Assembly (NCBI GenBank): GCA_009823395.1
Contig: CM020515.1
Span: 14,494,489 to 14,558,488, forward strand
DNA: 64,000 nucleotides
From: Thamnaconus septentrionalis
Lineage: Eukaryota > Chordata > Actinopteri > Tetraodontiformes > Monacanthidae
Direction of reading: 5' to 3'
A model generated the notes under the pieces. The model was not told the DNA's origin. It was given only the letters and a program-made list of their open reading frames with translations, and made no database searches. Shown here piece by piece: positions 35,605 through 50,680 of the stretch (positions are counted from its first letter, which is position 1; each line of letters begins with the position of its first letter). A program made the translations under genes and the position numbers.

Positions 35605-35619
35605 CTTTTTGATCCACTT
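35605..35619 (-). CDS. adgrl1: Coding exon 4: 15-base alternative microexon (KVDQK linker insert)
   Basis: On the minus strand, 15 bases lie between a pyrimidine-rich stretch ending in TAG (AG at 35621-35620) and a GTAAAG donor (35604-35603). Joined to the trailing A of exon 3 and the leading TC of exon 5 they encode K-V-D-Q-K followed by Val, and the frame is kept. Mammalian ADGRL1 has an alternatively used five-residue insert, K-V-E-Q-K, at this site between the lectin and olfactomedin domains. Published work on latrophilin splice site A reports that the insert changes teneurin affinity. The match in position, length, phase and four of five residues makes this convincing. Skipping it gives P-Y-I-F-V-C. 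The microexon stands alone, about 7.5 kb from either neighbour. Confidence 0.9.
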
Positions 35620-35785
35620 CTATTCAAGCATCGGAAAAAAGGAGAGAGAGGGAGACAGAAAGATAAAATAGAAAGACAGGAAGAAGGAGAGAGAGAGACA
35701 GAAGGGAAGTAAAGGGAATGAAAAAAAAACAGGTGCAAGAAAAAAGAGAAAATTGAGATTAAATAAAATGCGGTCCTTTCTCTGT

Positions 35786-35832
<47 letters not shown>

Positions 35833-36103
35833 CTCTTTTTCAAAGCACGCTATCTGTCTGTGTCACGGTTGGCTACTCAGAGAAAAGATGGTTCAAATGG
35901 AAAATGAAGGGGGAAAATGGCCTGACTTCCTATCAAATCCATTTTTTTTTTCATTTTTATTTCAGCTTCGTCGATAATCCCGCAACAACACATTCCATCC
36001 CTAACCACAAACTCCGGACCCCCACCTCCACCCCGGTGACCTCCACCCTGCCTCCCCTCCCTTCCCCCCATAGAGCACCACTCCTGGAACCTGCGGAGAG
36101 AAT

Positions 36104-36151
<48 letters not shown>

Positions 36152-38461
36152 ACGCCTTGACAACGTCGTCCTCTTCCGCTGTGGGGGAAGAAAAAAGAGA
36201 AGGGTGAGTGAGAAATGTGGTGGTGGTGGTGGTGGTTGTGAAGGTGGTGCGGGTGGTGCACGGGTCGGAAATTTTTATTTTTTGACCGCCTGCACCTACA
36301 CTTGCCAACCTGCAAAAAAAAAAAAAAGAAAGGTGCTGAACAACAAGTTAGACCCGGCTGAGACCTGGTGGAAATACCTCCTCCTGCAGCACCAACGCTT
36401 GCCGGACAAATGAGAGTACGGAGCAGCGCGAGAGCAGCGACTGCTGAATGCGCTGCTAGAAGCCCTGCAGAGATAGATCTGTCTCCTCTCTACCGTTCCC
36501 CTCCCTTAAGAAGAGGGACGATCCAGGCCCAGAAATAAAGGTAATGAAAAAAAAAGGACTTATTGTTTTCAATGTTAACATCACCTGCCTGGATCATTTC
36601 TCTTATAAAGTCTGCTGTATCAGCAACACCGGCTGCTTCTTTATGAAAAAAGCCGTTTTGGTGCTGGCGGTATGAAGAGTAGCAGCGGCTCGCCCGACCG
36701 TTTTTCTGAATTTATTTGATTTTTCTCCTCCGTAAAAATGAAAATCTGCTTTCTGTTAAGTCCTACATTCAGACAAAACTAATTTAAATATATAAAAACA
36801 ATGCGACAGCAACAAGTCACAGCTTGCCTGCACGACTGTATACGAGCACATGTGAGTTTTTTCCGTCGCTTACTGGCCCAGTTCTGACAATTGCTTTCGT
36901 CACTGGCCCACCTTGACTGCATCTACATTAGTTCTTTATTTCCCAAAGCTCACCTGGACCTGCGTTGCCAGGTCCTGCCAGTTAAACTGCCGACCCTCGC
37001 ATCACTAGACGGACCCAATTTGGATTTTTTCCCCTCCTGCTTCTTTTGAGTGGGATCACCGAATCCTCGCGCCCTGTTCTCACCGTGCTAAATGAACTTC
37101 GTGTTGACAGACCTCTCGAGTGGGTCCCCTGATCGAAGAAGAAAGAAAAAGAAAAGCATTATTGTGGAAGCCAGTGACGGTCCAATCAATGGGGAGCTGC
37201 TGGCTTGCCTGGCCGAGGCTGCTTCATCAAAGCAAAATGGAACAAACAACGCGGGTGGAGAGAGGAGGGACGGAGGCTTGATAGAGTGGAACGCCGCGGA
37301 GAACAAAGCGATATGTCTGGGTTGGGGGGGATGGGAGGGGGGGACGATAGATGGCGGTGGGACGCGGACGAGAGTCGCACAGGGTTTTCAAACTCAGATT
37401 CTTGACACACTCTGCCAGTTTTGCCACATCTTTGGAGCTTCTGGAGCAGCTGGGAAGTCGAGGAGACGTCTTCACTCTGCATATTTCAAGCGACCCTTTC
37501 CCCCCCACTTCTTTGTTTTGCTGATGTTGGCTGCGAGCGGATCGCCACGCGTCTCCCGGGCGGGGAGGGGTGGGGGGGGCGTGTTGGTGGATCCCCCGCT
37601 GTGAGTACGCGACTGTCGTGTACGTGTCACAGGAAGTCTGCCTCCCCATCCCAGAGGGCTCTGGGAAACTGGCGTGCTACCTAACTGGGCTGCATGCTGA
37701 GACAGGCAGGGAGAGGGAAACAAGCGAACGGACAACCAGCGAGAAAACAACCGGGAGCGGCGGTCGGATCTCTGCGTGTGTGTGAGTGGCGTGGCGGGGG
37801 GAAGGGGGCCGGCCTTGGATCTTGGCAGCTGCAACATCAGAATCAGCGGCAACGCTGATGATATTTTTTTTATTTACTGCCGCTGAGATCAAACTGGACA
37901 AAAGACCTGGGGAATCGCAGGCCGTTTGCAGCCTGGGGGGTAAATATGGAAACGCTCTCAATGTGCATCCCTGTAGGTCGGAGTCAGGGACAAAGAAAGC
38001 AACACAATTGGAGCGCCAGCTGTGAGAGCCGTCATTAGCGCCGAGGTTAAAGGAGAAGGGAAGCAGCCAGCAGGCCTGGAGAGCTTTTTTTTTTTTTTTT
38101 TTATCTGCTTCACCAGGACCAGGGGATGGATCTCACCAGAAGAACGGCACTTTGAAGATGTGGAGGTTTTCCGAGAAACGCGAGGGCCTTCCGAGATGGT
38201 TTGTAAAAATGCAGCGTTACAAATGGCGCGCTGTTGTACCAAGTGAGGCAGGAAATGATTGGTGCCATGCTGAGAAATGTGATGAAGAGGGAAAGAAGAG
38301 GAGAGCAATCTTCACGGCTGCGGAAAAAAAGAAGGGGAAAAAAGAAGAAGAAGAAGAAGAAGAAGAGTCGGTGAGCGACTTCCATCGACTCGGCTTTCCG
38401 TCGCTCCGGGTTTCTCCTGAAAAATAGACGGCTCGACACACGCTCTTGAGGACATGGACAC

Positions 38462-38492
<31 letters not shown>

Positions 38493-38904
38493 GAAAAGAG
38501 ACAGAAAGTCATCAAAGTGTCCTGGCTGCGTGCGTGCGGGTTAGTTTAAGGCCACCTTGGTTGTTTGTCTGATTCATTCAGCAATTCTCTTTCAGGGGCC
38601 TTTTGAGAAATAAGCCGCTGCCCCCTTTCCCCTTAATCACTCTGCTCAGCACTCTGGACAACCCTATCAATTACTCCCACACTAATGAGTACAGCTTGGA
38701 GCGCACACGCGTACACACACACACACACACGCACACACACTGTTATAGAAGTGCAAGACAACTCTGCCTCCTCCGTCTCTTTCAGTCTTGAGAGATAGCG
38801 CGTCCTCCCGCTTCCTCCGTCCTCTCCTCGCTCGCCTCTCTCTCCTTGCCGACATACATTTTTCACAATAAAGAGTTTTCTCTCTCTCTCTCTCTCTCTC
38901 TCTG

Positions 38905-38935
<31 letters not shown>

Positions 38936-41900
38936 GTCTGCGCTAAGCCCCCTGCTTTTCATTCACTCAACCTTTTTACGAGCCACGATCCTAATGACAA
39001 CTCAATACATATTAATAGCGTTCCGTTCTTGGCTGCATCAGAGTGTTACCTCACTTTGCCGTATTACAATGGCATTATTTCACCGGCTGACACATTCCCT
39101 TCAAAAAATGTTATTTCCCATGGATTTTTTTCTCCCCGCCGCCGCCGCCGTCCTCCTAAAAGCGATATCTCTCAGAATAAGCAGGCAGCGCCGAATTCAT
39201 TTGCTGAAAAGATTAAATTTTGCAAAGTGGCAAAAAAAAAAAAAAAAAGAACACACACCCTGCGAGCTCGTTTGCACAGTCAACTCGCTCGCACGTGTTA
39301 GAGTTGCTCCTGACGTTGATGGAGGATTGCGTTCTGCCTTGTAAATACAATTTAGATTTTGAATCAGGCAAAATTAGAACGTGGAGCCGGAGCATATTGA
39401 ATAACCTGTTGGAAGCTCTGCCCGACTTGGCAGCTCTTCAGCTAAATGCAGCGTACGTGTCACTCAACAGGGTAAATCGCAGCTAAAGGAAGGGGTTTAG
39501 AATAAGACGCGCAAACCAAACGTGTTGGGAGCAAATAACGCCATCACACCGCGAGGTGCGGGCAGGTTCGACTCCCCCAGCGGGGACGATATTTAGACTG
39601 CATCTGCAGGCATCTGTTCAGGCGAAGCGCATCACGACTCGGACTGCTGCTGACGCACACGGCTGCGGTATTTTTCCGATGTGTGATGTCTCAATGGAAT
39701 GCAGCCGGCTACGGCCGGCTGTGACAGCCCTGCAATGAAAGTTCAGCTGAGCCTTTTTGTCTCGCTCCGTTCCGGTTGGCGAAAAAACAAAAGCCGTGCG
39801 GCGGGAAGGGCCTTGCGGGGCTTTTTTGGCTCGACGAGATACGATTTGACTCTTTTGGCAGATGTTTTATTTTGCAGCACCTCGCGCAACAACAACAACA
39901 CACATACACACAGAGGCGCTGGACCTGTATTTGAGCTCAGGTGTGAGGTGACTTGTGTGTAACTGAATTAGTGCTGTCACCTCGCAGTGTTAGGTGACTG
40001 GCAACACGCCGTCTGCGCGACACACACATAAAGAACCCTGTCAGATGGTAACGCGGCTGCACAGTGTCGCAGCCGCTTTTACACGCAACTTTCATTTAGT
40101 GTCACTCTGTTGTTCACTTCTTCTGCTGTTTATTTTTGGGGGTTTTTTTGTTCAGACAACAGCGGAAAACACTCCTCGGCCTCAGACGCTGCCGGTTGCT
40201 GACCAGCATTCCCATTCCAGACGTGAATGACGGCGCATTACCGCAGCGATTAGCGGCAGCAAATTCAATTAATCTTGACAAATCTCTGCTGGGGCAGAAC
40301 TGAGAGGAGCGCCGCAACCCGCTCTCCTGGTAATTAAAACTGGCCGAGTTGAGCGGCGTGCGGTGCGACGGTGACTAGGTTTTTGGGATGAGCGGCTCCG
40401 GCGTCGGCGTCCGAATCTGTCAGGTCATATTTATTTTGTCGAGCATGGACGCCGCGGAGCCGGGGCAGGATGGCTTGTGTATTGCATATTGCGAGTCCAT
40501 ATCCGTCCCTTGTTCTGCGTCCGTGTTTGAGTTAGCAAAGCTGAGTGGTGTTCCTGCGGCGGAGGACGAGGGGGGGCAATAGGCTCTTGGTTGTCACCTC
40601 AGACAGGCAGCCCTGTCTGTCGCATTAAAGGGGCCGGCTTTCAATTTTCTAAGCCGCACCACACTTCAGACGCAATCAACAAAGTTTCAAGTCCAAACAC
40701 TGCGAGGGAAAAATGCAAGTCAGCGCCTATTTAATTTGATTTGATTGCTCCGAGTGCGTGGACCGGCCCCCTTGTGCATTCAAAAGGAAAGAGACAAAGT
40801 CAAAGAGCGTGATGAGAACACAGCGGCTACAGCAGCACGACCCTCTTTGAACGGCTAAGCACAGGGCAGCCGTGCCGCAGCGGCGACATTCTGGAGTAAA
40901 TGACAAAGTCAAAGTCGGGGTCGGTCCGACTCTCCAAACCGACTGAGCAGAAAGACCTGGACACTTGTTGGCAATTTGAAAACTGCGAAGACAGGGGGTC
41001 AACGGCAGATAGTAATCCTCAATGGCAAGAAACTCCTCCTACCTCTTATCTGTGACGGCAACCTGACTCGACAAAAGTTGTTTCAAAGTAACTAAAGGCA
41101 CAAAGGCACTGAGCAGAGCAAGGGCAAAGTCTGAGAGGGCTGCTCGCGAGTCCTTGTGTCTCTCTTCAGAGAGCTCTGTGTCAGAGAGCAGGGGTGCTCG
41201 AGAATGTGAACATTTGTCCCACCTGAAAAAGAAAAAAAAGAAAGAGATACGGAAGAGGAGGCAGAGCACAATGACAAGATGTGACGAGTGAAAACAGAGA
41301 AAAGGAATGAGAGAGCGAGATGGGGCAATCGATAAGGATTAAAGATCTTCGAGAGGAGGTTGGGTTTGGGGTGAAAAAAAAGAGATCTAAAATAGTCACC
41401 GCACTCGAGTAAAAGAGGAGCGAGGAGGCATCGAGAGATGGAGGTGACTGGGAGAGATCATGAGCAGCTACAGAATGGAGGTGAGAGAGAAGGAGGAGAG
41501 GAGAGAGAGAAGGAGGAGAGGAGAGAGAGGAGGAGGAGAGGAGAGGAGAGGAGAGCAGAGCAGGTTAGCAGCCTGGCGCCGACGTCAACACAGGGCTCAT
41601 CATGACGTCTGTGGAAAGAAGCAGAGACAGTCACCCCCCTCACCCCAGCCCTTCCCCCATGCAACCAAGCACCCCCCTCCCCCTCCCCAAACCAGGGAGG
41701 CGACGCTCCCCCAGGATTAGAGCCGCGCCAACACCCTCCGTTTCTCCTCCATCCCTCCCTGCATCCCATCCCGCTTGGAGGGGGGGTTGAGGGCCGACGC
41801 CGCCTCCCCCACTCACCCCCACCACCTCACCCCCCCGGCCAGGTGATCCTGCACGGTGAGAGGAAGGATGCTCTGACGGTAACAACGTATGAGAGGGAGG

Positions 41901-42456
41901 AAGGGGGGGTGGGGTGGGGGGCTGACGGGAGATTTTCACATGAACAAGGATCAACACGACGCCACGTAATCCTCTCCGCGTCGCCTGCGACCGCCTGACT
42001 CGTGCTGGTGTTTGGGGCCTGCGTGTGTGTGTGTGTGTGTGTGTGTGCGTGTGTGCGTGTGTGCCTTAAGGGCTCGAGTTGCTCGGTGAGCAAGAGAGCA
42101 AGCATTGCGGCCTCCGTGCTGGTCGGGTGCGTGCGTGCGTGCGTGCGCGTGTGCGTTAGTCACACCTGCAAGGGTGATGAGCGGCGCCGCGAGGAAGTCA
42201 CTGGTTACCATGGGGACATTACAATGTGTGGCACTCCAGGTCGCCGCCGTCTAAAATAAGCCCTTTGCTGTTTTGTGTTAACATTGCTATTGTGGTGGCG
42301 CCACGTACACACACGCACGCGCACACACACACAGGCCTGCGACGCCCACCGCTTCCCAATCGCCTTGCACCCAATTTTAATTTTTATTGGAAATCAGAGG
42401 GACAGCAAAGGTGTTTGGTACCAGATAAAGGCAATGGCATGCCCCTGGGTCAATCA

Positions 42457-42487
<31 letters not shown>

Positions 42488-42755
42488 CGCACACCGCATG
42501 CATTCTGTATGTGTGTGTTTGCCAGTAAGAGGCTGTCCCATGCATTTCCAGCCGGCATTAGCCGAGTGCTTATCGGACTGCCGTATTAGTCGAGCACCTT
42601 CCCCCATGTGAAAATCTCTCTCTCTCAGCTACTGGTGCGTCACTGTCAATGCAGGAGAAAAAAAAAAAAAAGGTTTAGTGCTGTGCTGCGTTAGTGTGTG
42701 TGTGCGCATGTGTTTGTGTGTACAGTGGGAGTGCACAAGAGAGAAAGAAAACAGC

Positions 42756-42798
<43 letters not shown>

Positions 42799-43022
42799 GA
42801 GGAGAAGAGAAAGCGAGTGTGAATGACTGTCGTCCTTGTTTTATTCTGCTCGTGTTGAACAGCTACAGATGTGATCTGTTGAGGATTTTGTGTGTGTGTG
42901 TGTGGGGGGGGGGTAGGAGTGGGCGGGGGCTATTCATTTGTGGATGGTAAAGGAGAAAAAGGGGGAGAGTCGGTGAATGAGGTGGGGGGGTGAGGAGGGG
43001 TGACGGGGGTCTCAGTACTCAC
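35620..43022 (-). other. adgrl1: Intron 3 (lectin exon to microexon)
   Basis: About 7.4 kb. It holds CT (about 35791-35829), GA (36109-36146), CA (38459-38492), CT (about 38880-38935), GT (42024-42048 and 42458-42482) and GA (42760-42796) repeats and several CpG-richer stretches (about 37440-37860, 40200-40580). No coding similarity or RNA gene is seen. Confidence 0.65.
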
Positions 43023-43132
43023 TGTAGGGGACACACTCGTACTGGATCTCCAGGTACTTGTAGGTCCCCGGGCAGGGGTCCGGAAAGACATCGGAGCCAG
43101 CCACCACCACACACTGGGTGCGGTTATTACAC
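43023..43132 (-). CDS. adgrl1: Coding exon 3: rhamnose-binding lectin domain, second part
   Basis: This exon has 110 bases and runs from an AG acceptor (43134-43133) to a GT donor (43022-43021, GTGAGT). Its first base completes the Arg of S-Q-R. It then encodes [14 protein letters not shown], the [10 protein letters not shown] segment and finally C-V-P-Y plus one base, A. These residues close the lectin fold with its last conserved cysteines. The trailing A can join either the microexon at 35605-35619 (giving Lys) or coding exon 5 directly (giving Ile). The end of this exon is therefore the switch point for the alternative lectin-to-olfactomedin linker. Confidence 0.96.
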
Positions 43133-44764
<1,632 letters not shown>

Positions 44765-45339
44765 TCAATGCGGCTTAATACTTTTAGGAGGCACTTTATT
44801 ATTCCACCCAGTTGTAAACATGTTATGTATTATCCGTCAGAGCAGGCGGACTGGAAGCGGTTCTCACACTTATGTAAAACACAAATAGGCTATTACAGCC
44901 TGGCCTTAACCGGGGCACTAATATTTTAGTGGCATTGCGTCTGGCGAGCCAGTTGTCCACCACAGGATTCGCCGCCACAAACAGCCTCTCCACCAAGAAA
45001 TTGCGCCACTTGTGAAACAAACTGTGAGTTTCAAATGTTAACAAACTCCTACACAGCAGCAGCTCACCAGACTCTCCAGCACAGAGGAAAAAACAAAACA
45101 GAAAAGAAAAAAAAATCCATTGGTCCTTCTCGGCACACTCGAGTTCACCTCGGGAAGCCGAAACTTTGGGGTGCTCGGTCTTTAACAAAAAGGACGTTGA
45201 AAGAAAAAGCAAAAGAATAAAAGTCTGTGTGCCTTCAGTTGAGGTACAGGAGCTTTTCACTCTGAGTGAGTGAGGGAGGGAGGTGGTGGTGGTGGTGGTG
45301 GGGGTTTAGGGGTGTTGCAGCAGTGTACTCAGGGTTAAT

Positions 45340-45720
45340 CGTTGAGCCGGGCGGAGAGGCATGAAAGAGGAGCGCAGAGAGGTGCTGGGGGAGCCACTCT
45401 GGGTCTCGGCGGCTCTCGGCATAAATGCACACGGCAGCGTCGCCGCCGCCTGCCTGCCTGCCTACGCGCTCAGCCCGGCGACGCCACACGGCACAACAGC
45501 ACAGCGAAATGGCTGCCGGGTTCACTGGCGGGCCAGGGCGGAGGCACGGGGGGCGACAGCGGAGTGGAAGCGGAGGCAAACGATCCGGCAGTCTGAGCCG
45601 CCTGGCAGATGGCTGCGATCGCGCACGGTCGCTGTCCGTGGTGCTGATCCGACGGCGGACTGGCTGACTTGAGGGAGAAATGACAGCGGGGCGAGGCGGC
45701 CCTGTCTTGGAGTTGGAGGC
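45340..45720. promoter_or_regulatory. CpG-rich patch inside intron 1
   Basis: About 380 bases with many CpG dinucleotides in an otherwise ordinary intron, about 700 bases upstream of coding exon 2. Within vertebrate introns such patches are often promoters or enhancers. An alternative first exon could be here, but I find no ATG exon with a matching phase, so function is only inferred. Confidence 0.35.
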
Positions 45721-47791
45721 AGAGGGGCTCGGACTGAGCGGCGCTCTGTGTGTTCAGGAGGGAGGACACGGCTCAGGAAGAGGCTAATAGGGGCCACGTG
45801 GGTAAATCCAAAATTCAAGAAGACGAATGCTGCACGAGCCACTTGAGCAGGCTGGAATTTGGAGGTTCTTTGCAAAGCGAATGCGCTCCCTGAGCAGCCA
45901 CTGCACCCCCACGTCCCCACCTCGCACCCCCTCCCTGGCCGACAGGCTCAGCCGCAGACAAGGGCACTGAGTCAGCCCACTTTAGCCCACTGCCTACTGT
46001 TAGCGCTGAAACCCACAGAGCGGGGCCTGTTTTTTTTTTTTTTTTCCTTCCTTCTGACACTGAGCTTGCACTGCTTGGGTTTCAGCCGCTGTCTATTCAG
46101 ACGGAGTGCCCATCTGGGTCAATGTCAGTGTCAGTCCTCCCAGACACGCGCTGCGGCGATGCGCTACTTGATTCACTGCCACAGGACTCGCTCGCATTTC
46201 TAAATGCCATCCATTTATGAGGCGGGGACTCGGGTTCACTTGTGCAACTGAACGCCATTAAGGCTGAACTGCACGAGTGCAGACAGACTTCGAGTCTCTG
46301 TGCATGACTCGCCAGCGCTCGGCGCCGCTTGCCAAATCACGAAGGCTTAGATGCAAAAAGAAAAAAACAACAAAAAACCAAAAACTGCATACTAATTAAA
46401 GCTCGCAGCGAAGCAAACAGCAGGCGAGGCCAGTCAAACAAATCCACACGGTGAAAAAAAAAACAAAAAAAAACACACGGGCAAATTAGCGCACACATAG
46501 TAGGCAGTGGACAAATATGCAGATCTGCGGTTAAGCGCACACGTGTATATGCATGCGGACAGTGTGGGATCACAATGCGCAGTGTCAGTGTGAGGCCTTG
46601 TTCTCTTAACCACCCCGTGGCGTGAGCACACAGCGGCTTGCAGCTGCTCGACAATTACAAGCGCACAGCGGGCCGAGAGGAGACTTAAAGTGAAAGGGCG
46701 GCGTGGAGCGATCGCACTCGGGTCCACTTGAATCGCAGACCACCGCCGGGGCGAGGCCGCTCCGATGTTTTTTCGGGTAATTCTCGGGAAATTCTCGATC
46801 TGCAGCGCTTTGCAGTACAGCAGGAAACCTCGCCGATCGCCGGCCAATCGGCACGTGTTTGCGTAGACCATTTTGCCCGGTTTGCGCCGAATCAGACGCT
46901 GCGTCAGAAGTTGGCAGCGTTGTAGCAGGACGCTACAACAGTCGTGATTGTGATTCAGAGGGCGACGGCGTGACGCGGACAACGATGAATAAAATGTTCA
47001 TGAAACTTTAGGCGCCAGACGGTCGTGGAGGGTCGCGACAGCCTGCCTGTCCTCAGAGGATTCCACTGAAAACAAACAGGCCGTGTTTACACTGCGGCTG
47101 AAACATCCCGAGTCCATTTCTAATCTGTGCACTTGCTGCACTAGATTAGAGAGCAACATTCTTTTCATTCAAATATTCTAATAAGACAGATGTGCTCCTC
47201 AGCCAAACTGTAATAAAGAATCTAGCACAACTGAGCCAGTTTGAAAGAACATGTTTCCCTCTAAAAGTGACACATATAGACCTAAATCTATTTTCACCTC
47301 CCTATTTCTCAGGCTCGGCTGCTCTATATTCCAGTCATAACTGAGTGCTGCCATTATTAAGAGTGTATGACTGTAACATTGACAGCCACCGTCATAACTC
47401 TAAACAGGGCTCCGCCGCCAATCTCTGCATGCTCAATACTGCGCCGCATCATTTCCAAGTTGCAGGCGAAGGGAACATCCGGCATGTAAATAAATACGTG
47501 CCTCATATGCCGAATGACATTGACATTTTTTTGAATGCCGTACACGTAAAACAGGTGTGGAAGTCACATTCAAGGATTCTGTGTCTGAGAGTGTCTGTGC
47601 ATGAGAGTGTGTGTGTGTGCGCGGGTACATGTTGACGTTGTGAGTCAGCCAGATGGCCCGAGGCCTGACTAGAGCGGTGGCTGCCTCCTAGCTGAGCTGA
47701 GATGAGCAGAGGATAAGCTTGGACCGGCTGAGGGCTATGATTGTCCTTCACTCTGCAGGAATCCATTAAGGTTTCAGGGCCTCTTCTACCA

Positions 47792-47822
<31 letters not shown>

Positions 47823-49508
47823 ACGTGCGCTTTTTTCCCTCCCTCTCCCCCGTCACTTGCTATAAGAGTTGGGTTGAAATGTGTCTTTCTCAGCTGCAGA
47901 CGAACGTATGGGTGAATCTTATCCTCCATTGAGAGCGTGTGTGACTCATCGCCGGTGGTTATGTCAAAATACATTAATACCTGCCGTCTGCAAGAAATGG
48001 TACCGACGTATGTCAGACGTATGGATGATGATTTGAGCCAATTGGAGGATTTCATAAGCTGAGACACACAGATCACACACACACACACACACACACACAG
48101 AGGGACCTGATGTCACTCCGGGGCAGCTGGCATGAGCGCTTGAACGGTTGGCTTTGTAATGGAAGCTCCATACAAATTAAGAGTAAGAGAGGGAGCTGAT
48201 TGGATTTGACTCATTATCCTCACACAGTAATTAAAGCCCGAGGGCGGGTAGATGCTTAGCCCTGCACGCAGCGAGAGAGGAAATTTCAACAAAGTTAGGC
48301 AAAGTGTTTTTCACAGGGTCGTCCTTTAAACGCGACTCGGTTGGAACACGAACCACTCGCGTTGGGAACTCTGAGTCATTCACTTTGTAAGCAAAAAATA
48401 AATAAATAAGGTTTTCCATTTGGTGTGAGATTTACCACCAACTTTCAAAAGCATCTGCTGCGTGCTTGAGACATAAAAGCTCTTCTTTTTCAGGTCGACC
48501 TTAGTCTGTGTTCAAGCTGACGCTTTAGTTTGTTTTCCCAGAAATAAGCGCCTGTGCCAGGTTTGGCCTTGTACCGTGTCTGTGGACTGCGCTGAACAAC
48601 TGCAATTGAGTCACAATAGCATATTGTACTTGTGAGGCCCTAAGGCTGACTTGTTAGCTGAATGCTCGACTGTCTTTGGAGGGCCAAAAAATGCGATGGG
48701 CTCCCACTTAAACCCTTAGTTTGCTCCTGATTCTACTCATTATCACAGCAGCGAGGCGGAAGTAGCGGCAGAGTAGTTTTGCTTGGAGGTATTGGTAATT
48801 CAGAAATGGAGTGTGCCGCTGATGAGGTGGGATTCTTGTAATACCACTAAGAGAATAAGTAGCGCTGAAGCTGATAATTAAATGTTTTTTTTTCCCCCAC
48901 CTCCCTCCTCAAGATTTAAGTCAAACATATCTACATATATATTCTTGTGCTTTGAGGTTATTGACTTGGCAAACTTGGCAGCCGAGTGCGACTAATTTTA
49001 CGGCGATTGGACAGAACTAAGAGGTTTCAATGATGTAAATCCCTCTCCCGGAGTATCATCCCGTCCAATTTCTTCAGTACTTTATCAGCTTAGCACTGTA
49101 TCTTAGCGAGTCACTTAGCGCCGCGAGTTAGTGTAATGACTCGCTGGAGCGTGGCCTGTCGCCGCGGAGGGAGCCGAGGCGACGCGGCCAAAACTGTCAC
49201 ATCCAGGCAGACCTCAAGCTGAGGAGTGCTGACAAAGTGACATCCGGAGATAAACCTAAAGGCCTTAGCATGAGGGAGCAGGGGGTGAGGGCTGCTAGTG
49301 GGACAGGGCGTCTATACGTGTCTGGGTTTGTGTGTGTGGGAGCCAGTGACAGCGTGTGAGTGAGTGAGTGAGTGGGGGCGGGGCTGTGGCGCTCGCCTCA
49401 GAGCGGGGATGCTATCTCATCGCCGCCGATTGCAGACAAGATGAGATGAGTTGCGACTGTATAGGGAGTCACCAGTCGCGGCGAAAGACCGCAGCAGCGC
49501 CAAAGTGA

Positions 49509-49537
49509 CACACCACCACCACCACCACCACCACCGA
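49509..49537. repeat. (CAC)n trinucleotide microsatellite
   Basis: About nine CAC units in intron 1. Confidence 0.92.
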
Positions 49538-49559
49538 GCTTGGAGGTGAACCAAATGCA

Positions 49560-50080
49560 CGGCTTAAAAATAGCAAGGATTAAATTAACATTTTTATATT
49601 TTCCAAAATAAAGCATTAAGCAAAATGACTCGTTCTGAGGAAAATGTCTATGAAGAAATCAAGAGGAGGAATTAAAGAACACAGAGTCAATCTCTCCAGG
49701 AATAATCTACTAAATTATTAGAAAATTCAAAACCTGACTTGAGAAAACCTAATGAGACTTGAAAAAAACACAACTGAATAACAAATTAAAAATTAAAAAC
49801 CTGACTTGGCAACAATGGACAAAGTCTGGTTTCCTGAGCTTGGACACAAACTGGCACAAGACAAAGCAAAAAGAAGCAGGCTAGCTACACACACACACAC
49901 ACAAGGTAACAGGTGGAAACGATTTGGGCGGGGACAAACAGTCAGACCAATGGTAAGCAAAAAAGAAAAGGAAACAGGTCAAGTGACCTACCACAGGAGG
50001 AGAGCTGTCTTAAAAAATAAAGCAGGAGGTCACGAGACATCAGGCCAGGAAAACAAAATCGACAAAACTTAATATTTCTT
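49560..50080. mobile_element. Possible old transposon remnant
   Basis: A-rich sequence with repeated AACCTGACTTG/AAAACCTAATGAGACTTG motifs and an ACAGGTGGAAAC...GGAAACAGGTCAAGTGACC stretch resembles text common to fish interspersed repeats. No terminal repeats are found, so class is unknown. Confidence 0.35.
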
Positions 50081-50630
50081 TGACATAAGAGTGATGAAGA
50101 TGAGCTAAGCCAACACACGGGGAAGGACAGGGGCAGGTCACAATAGAAAAACTGGGTTGGGGAAAAAAAAAAAGACGAGGAAAGCCATCAGACGAGATCC
50201 GAGCAGAACGCCAACATGAGGGCGGCTCTTTGCGCAGGCACAAGGTCACCGACATAATACGAGTGAGGCGGACAGATTTGTGGGGGAGAGGACATCCTTT
50301 TGTTCCGTTGAGCAAAGCCCTTCTCCCCCAGCAGGCCCAGCTCCTCAAACTGAACCGAATTACAGAGCGGCCCATAACATTACATCATTCACAAGAGAAT
50401 TAAATGTTCCCCTGTTGGAAATGGGGCACACTCACCCTCACAGAGTGTATTACCACGCCTGCACACACACGCACACACACACAGGGAGCAAAATTCTTTC
50501 AGGCTCATACACACATTATGAACCTCGGGAACACTCAGTGTGTCTGTTGACAAACTTTGCTGTGGGGGAACTAGCAGGCATAGTGCGAGATTAAGACAGG
50601 CGGGTAAAAAGCCTCTGAGACACGGAAGTA

Positions 50631-50680
<50 letters not shown>

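Noticed and set aside
37086..37604. 170-codon + strand frame with a plausible start
   Set aside because: Gly/Arg-rich end, no homology recognised, lies inside a large intron; no splice support.
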